This document shows, piece by piece, positions 60,879 to 64,000 of a stretch of 64,000 bases of DNA. This stretch comes from Photobacterium sp. DA100. GTDB lineage: Bacteria > Pseudomonadota > Gammaproteobacteria > Enterobacterales > Vibrionaceae. The stretch spans positions 744,001 through 808,000 of the forward strand of contig NZ_CP119423.1 in the NCBI RefSeq assembly GCF_029223585.1, given 5' to 3'. Position 1 is the first letter of the stretch. Each line of letters starts with the position of its first letter. Made by a program: the position numbers and the translations under genes. The notes under the pieces are model-generated. The model made no database searches. It was given only the letters and a program-made list of their open reading frames with translations, and was not told where the DNA came from.

Positions 60879-61736
60879 ATGCAAAAAATTATCGGTGTCT
60901 TAATCATTATTATCTGCGTGTTCGGTGGCTTTGTGCTGGCGGGCGGGTATCTCGGTACTATGTGGCAGCCGGCTGAGCTGATGATTATCTTGGGGGCGGG
61001 TGCCGGTGCGCTGGCGATCGGCAATCCCCACCATGTGATTGTGGAAATGTGGCATCAGGCCCGCGGGGTGGTGGTCAAGCGTGACGAGCGCAAGCTCTAC
61101 CGTGAATTACTGTCACTGATGTACCACTTGCTCGAGCAGGTCCGCCAAAACGGTATGCGGGTACTCGATGAGCATATCGAAGAGCCGCATCAGAGCAGCT
61201 TGTTCCTGAGCTACCCGGAAGTGCTGGAATACCCGAAGCTGGTGACCTTTATCACCGATAACTTCCGTTTGATGGCGATGGGTAAAATCACGGCCCATGA
61301 GCTGGAGGGGATGCTGGAACTCGAACTTGAGTCCATCGAAGCCGACCTGATGGAGCCGTCCCACTCGATGCACCGTATTGCCGAGGCCATGCCGGGCTTT
61401 GGCATCTTGGCCGCGGTGATGGGCATTGTGATCACCATGACCAATATCGATGGTGACATGGCGCAGATCGGGATCAGCGTGGCCCATGCCTTGGTCGGCA
61501 CCTTCCTCGGTATCTTTTTCTGCTACTGTGTCTTTGACCCACTGAGCTCGGCAATGGGCAACCAGGTCAAGCGTGAGCTGTCGGCATTCGAATGTGTTAA
61601 AGCCATGATGGTCAGTTATACCGCGGGCAAGCCGGCGCTGGTTGCGGCAGACTCAGGGCGTAAGTTGATCTTGCTCGATGTCAAACCGACCTTTGCCGAA
61701 ATGGAAGGCTGGGTAACGCAGCAGGTGTTCCAATGA
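60879..61736 (+). CDS. lafT: Lateral stator protein MotA (LafT)
   Basis: 285 residues with four membrane helices. Conserved prolines P172 (AMPGFGILAAVMGIV) and P221 (YCVFDPLSSAM), and the cytoplasmic NGMRVLDEHIE charge pair that engages FliG. With LafU forms the lateral, presumably proton-driven, stator. SD TAGGAGAAAGG. ATGA overlap with motB. Confidence 0.95.
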   Translation: MQKIIGVLIIIICVFGGFVLAGGYLGTMWQPAELMIILGAGAGALAIGNPHHVIVEMWHQARGVVVKRDERKLYRELLSLMYHLLEQVRQNGMRVLDEHIEEPHQSSLFLSYPEVLEYPKLVTFITDNFRLMAMGKITAHELEGMLELELESIEADLMEPSHSMHRIAEAMPGFGILAAVMGIVITMTNIDGDMAQIGISVAHALVGTFLGIFFCYCVFDPLSSAMGNQVKRELSAFECVKAMMVSYTAGKPALVAADSGRKLILLDVKPTFAEMEGWVTQQVFQ

Positions 61737-62704
61737 TAAAGGGCAATACTGCTGATACGGTCATCATCAAAAGGCGCCGCAGCCGCGATAAAGAGGCGCG
61801 TCATGGTGGGGCTTGGAAAGTGGCTTTTGCCGATTTTACGCTGGCAATGATGGCTTTTTTCATGGTGATGTGGGTGCTGCAGGTGACCACGGAAGACGAA
61901 AAACAGCGGATTGTTGGCCGCCTCAGTGGCCAGCAGCAACTGCTGCCATACGATGAAATGTTCGAGGAGAACAGCCCGTTTGTGGTTGATTTTGGCGGCC
62001 GGGCTTTGCCCGGTCTGCAGAGCCAGCAGCCGAGCAATCCGATGAACCTGGGGAATTCGCTGACCATCAATGTGGTGGATGGTGATGGCAACAACTTCGG
62101 TGGATTGGGGGAGGTGGGGCCGTCGTTGGTTCCCGGTCGCTATGAAACCCATGAGCAGATGGTGGTGTTGGGGCAGTACCTCAAGGATGTCAGTGAATTC
62201 CTCTCGGCCGGTAACCAGCTAACGGTTGAAGTTGTACCGCAGGGCCTTCGGGTGCTGGTCAATGACGACAACCAGAAGCCGATGTTCAAACTGGGTGGAG
62301 CCGAGCTTACGCCGTTTTTTGAAGATCTGCTGTTGGCCATCGCCCCGACGTTTGCCACGATTGAAAACCCTATTATGATTTCCGGTCATGCCGATGCCAG
62401 TGGCTTTAGCCGCCACTCATCGGGCAATAACTGGGTTCTGTCGGGCCAGCGGGCCCAGCGGGCAAGGGAAGTGTTGGAGTTCGGGGGAATGCCAAGCGAG
62501 CGTGTGGCCCAGGTAACGGCCATGTCCGATACCATGCTGCTCGATGAAGATGCCCCTTACTCTCACTTGAACCGTCGGATTGAGATTTTGGTGTTAACGT
62601 CTGATACCGAAGAGCAATTGCAGCAGTTATTTGGCCGCGATGGCGGGGGATCTTCCCTCGAAGCGGCCAAGCAGGCTGCTTACGCAAACCAGCCGGTGAG
62701 CTGA
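61733..62704 (+). CDS. lafU: Lateral stator protein MotB (LafU)
   Basis: 323 residues. Ion-carrying D34 in WKVAFADFTLAMMAFFMVMW, a plug region, then an OmpA-like peptidoglycan-binding domain (PIMISGHADASGFSRHSSGN, WVLSGQRAQRAREVLEFGG). The helix resembles proton-type MotB (ADFxxAMMAFF) rather than sodium PomB. Last gene of the operon. Confidence 0.95.
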   Translation: MIKGNTADTVIIKRRRSRDKEARHGGAWKVAFADFTLAMMAFFMVMWVLQVTTEDEKQRIVGRLSGQQQLLPYDEMFEENSPFVVDFGGRALPGLQSQQPSNPMNLGNSLTINVVDGDGNNFGGLGEVGPSLVPGRYETHEQMVVLGQYLKDVSEFLSAGNQLTVEVVPQGLRVLVNDDNQKPMFKLGGAELTPFFEDLLLAIAPTFATIENPIMISGHADASGFSRHSSGNNWVLSGQRAQRAREVLEFGGMPSERVAQVTAMSDTMLLDEDAPYSHLNRRIEILVLTSDTEEQLQQLFGRDGGGSSLEAAKQAAYANQPVS

Positions 62705-62767
62705 AGGCAGCAAAGTTAGCGAGCAACTTGTAACCTATTGCGGATAAAGCGAAAAGGAACGAACAAC

Positions 62768-62800
62768 AAAAGGGGCTGATAGTATCAGCCCCTTTTATTT
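62768..62800. terminator. Bidirectional terminator after lafU
   Basis: Stem AAAAGGGGCTGAT/ATCAGCCCCTTTT with a 3-nt loop. It closes the lateral flagellar cluster and the convergent membrane-protein gene. Confidence 0.94.
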
Positions 62801-62857
62801 ATCTTCAGCCTGCCTAGTTAAGCCGAGGGCTCAAGCCGGCATGACCGATTACGGCAT

Positions 62858-64000
62858 TTAAATCATCAAGGTCGAGGACACCACCCCGATCAAGCCGGCA
62901 CTGGCCAGTGCGGTAACGGCTTTTTCAGCCATTTTGCCATTGCTTTCTGCGGCTTTGCCGAACATCGCGAATACGAATGGGTGTACCAGGAAGGTCATGG
63001 CAAAAGTAAAGGTGATCAGGCTTGCCGCTGCTGAACCGAACATACCTTCTTGCACTGCGGCAAACAGGCCGAAGTGGGACAGGCCAGAAGCCGCCGACAT
63101 TGACGCGTGCTCGAGAGACATACCGGCAACGCTCAGCAGCGTGAAGCTTCCGAATACCGCCATGATCTGCCAGCCAAGCGAGAATAGCATCAAGCCTTTT
63201 ACTTCGGTTTTATCGCAGCCGTTAGCTGCGCGTAGGTTCTTCAGGGCAATGAAGACAAAGGCTGCCCCGGCAAGCAGGAGCGGAAGTGTCCAACCGACCA
63301 TTAGCGAACCACGCTCGGCACTGGCCGCCAGAATCGTGAATACGAAGATGTGACCGGCAAACGGGATGTTGATCATAATCGGCGCACGGGAAGCCGCGGT
63401 ACGGCCGAAGTCGCCAGCCGTACAGGCACCGGTCAGGCCCGAGTGAGACAGGCCACCCGCTAGGCCCGGAGCCAGGTTACGGACATGGTTTGATTTACCG
63501 ACGAAGATCAACAGTGCCAGGCCGCCAAACATCCAGAAGATCTGCCCCGAGAAGCCATAAACAATAACACTCTGCAGGCCAGGGATGCCGAAAGCTTCAA
63601 CCATGTGGGAGCCGCCAACCAGGAAGCTACCGGCTAATACCAGAGGGATACCGGCAAATAGCAGCGCATTCATTGTCGGGCCATGTTTCCATTTAGGCAG
63701 TGCCGCGCCCAAGCCCGAAGACAGGATCATTGCAAAGAAGATCTGCGGTAGGCCGATGATCGACGAGACAACACCCGATAGCCATAGCGAGATATTCAAT
63801 ACCACGATAATCGCCACGACTTCGAACAGCCCCTTGCGGACGTACTGCCCTTTGTTCGAGATCACTGCCTTGCGGTCAACAAGGACAAACGCCAGTGCCA
63901 AGCAGATGTATGAGAGTAGTAGGAAAGAGTCACCCAGAGCAAAGTCTGTGGTACGGTTTGAAATCAGCACATCAGCCGTCTGAATACCAATCAGCAATAG
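62858..64000 (-). CDS. Unrecognised polytopic membrane protein, 5' end beyond window
   Basis: At least 380 residues on the reverse strand, open through the window edge; no family was recognised. About ten hydrophobic segments. Repeated GLSHSGLTGAC (about residue 205) and ASGLSHFGLFAAVQEGMFG (about 310) suggest an internal duplication in which each half carries a GLSH-x-GL motif. Possible transporter. The start lies outside the window, so topology cannot be completed. Confidence 0.6.
   Translation of the reverse strand, partial: LLLIGIQTADVLISNRTTDFALGDSFLLLSYICLALAFVLVDRKAVISNKGQYVRKGLFEVVAIIVVLNISLWLSGVVSSIIGLPQIFFAMILSSGLGAALPKWKHGPTMNALLFAGIPLVLAGSFLVGGSHMVEAFGIPGLQSVIVYGFSGQIFWMFGGLALLIFVGKSNHVRNLAPGLAGGLSHSGLTGACTAGDFGRTAASRAPIMINIPFAGHIFVFTILAASAERGSLMVGWTLPLLLAGAAFVFIALKNLRAANGCDKTEVKGLMLFSLGWQIMAVFGSFTLLSVAGMSLEHASMSAASGLSHFGLFAAVQEGMFGSAAASLITFTFAMTFLVHPFVFAMFGKAAESNGKMAEKAVTALASAGLIGVVSSTLMI

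Overview
The window looks like chromosomal DNA of a Vibrionaceae gammaproteobacterium, most plausibly from the Photobacterium/Grimontia/Enterovibrio/Vibrio group. The reasons are a conserved yfbU–yfbV–ackA–pta–yfcE–yfcH backbone (also found in E. coli), Vibrio-type accessory genes and a complete lateral-flagellum cluster of the lafK/lafA/lafS/lafT/lafU type. The species cannot be fixed from sequence alone. No rRNA, tRNA, CRISPR array, insertion sequence or prophage was seen.

Region 1 (1–11,100) is a core-metabolism segment: a partial yfcH; a four-gene operon of two paralogous DUF1538 membrane proteins with a P-II-like protein and a CBS-pair protein; yfcE; a focA formate channel facing a DcuA/DcuB-type C4-dicarboxylate transporter; pta and ackA; yfbV; and a small DUF6172-type gene. 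Formate, C4-dicarboxylate and acetate handling point to mixed-acid or anaerobic physiology.

Region 2 (11,100–27,090) is mixed: a three-gene ABC importer of the TrpX/COG2984 type with a 7-bp tandem repeat inside the operon; a ChaN-like lipoprotein behind a perfect 34-bp palindrome that resembles overlapping Fur boxes; rlmA; a PgtC/PgtB/PgtA-like binding protein–sensor kinase–regulator operon whose regulator has a degenerate AAA+ domain; yfbU; a CbiM-like membrane protein; a NupC-type nucleoside transporter; and fhs.

Region 3 (27,087–62,704, about 35.6 kb) is a contiguous lateral flagellar cluster. Leftward: fliM-fliN-fliP-fliQ-fliR-flhB-flhA. Rightward: motY-lafK-fliEFGHIJ. Leftward: flgA-flgM-flgN. 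Rightward: flgBCDEFGHIJKL, lafW-like, lafZ-like, lafA (flagellin) and fliD-fliS-fliT-fliK-fliL-fliA-motA-motB. It encodes export gate, ATPase, MS/C rings, rod, hook, P/L rings, HAPs, flagellin, cap, chaperones, sigma-28/anti-sigma, stator and a sigma-54 activator. No chemotaxis genes, fliO, flhF/flhG or motX are present, so those functions must be absent or supplied from elsewhere. Sigma-54-like promoters precede flgB and fliD, each with CGGAAGT/ACTTCCG inverted repeats just upstream, a candidate LafK-binding arrangement. A 14-copy heptanucleotide repeat lies upstream of the flagellin gene.

Region 4 (62,858–64,000) is the 3' part of an unrecognised polytopic membrane protein that runs off the window.
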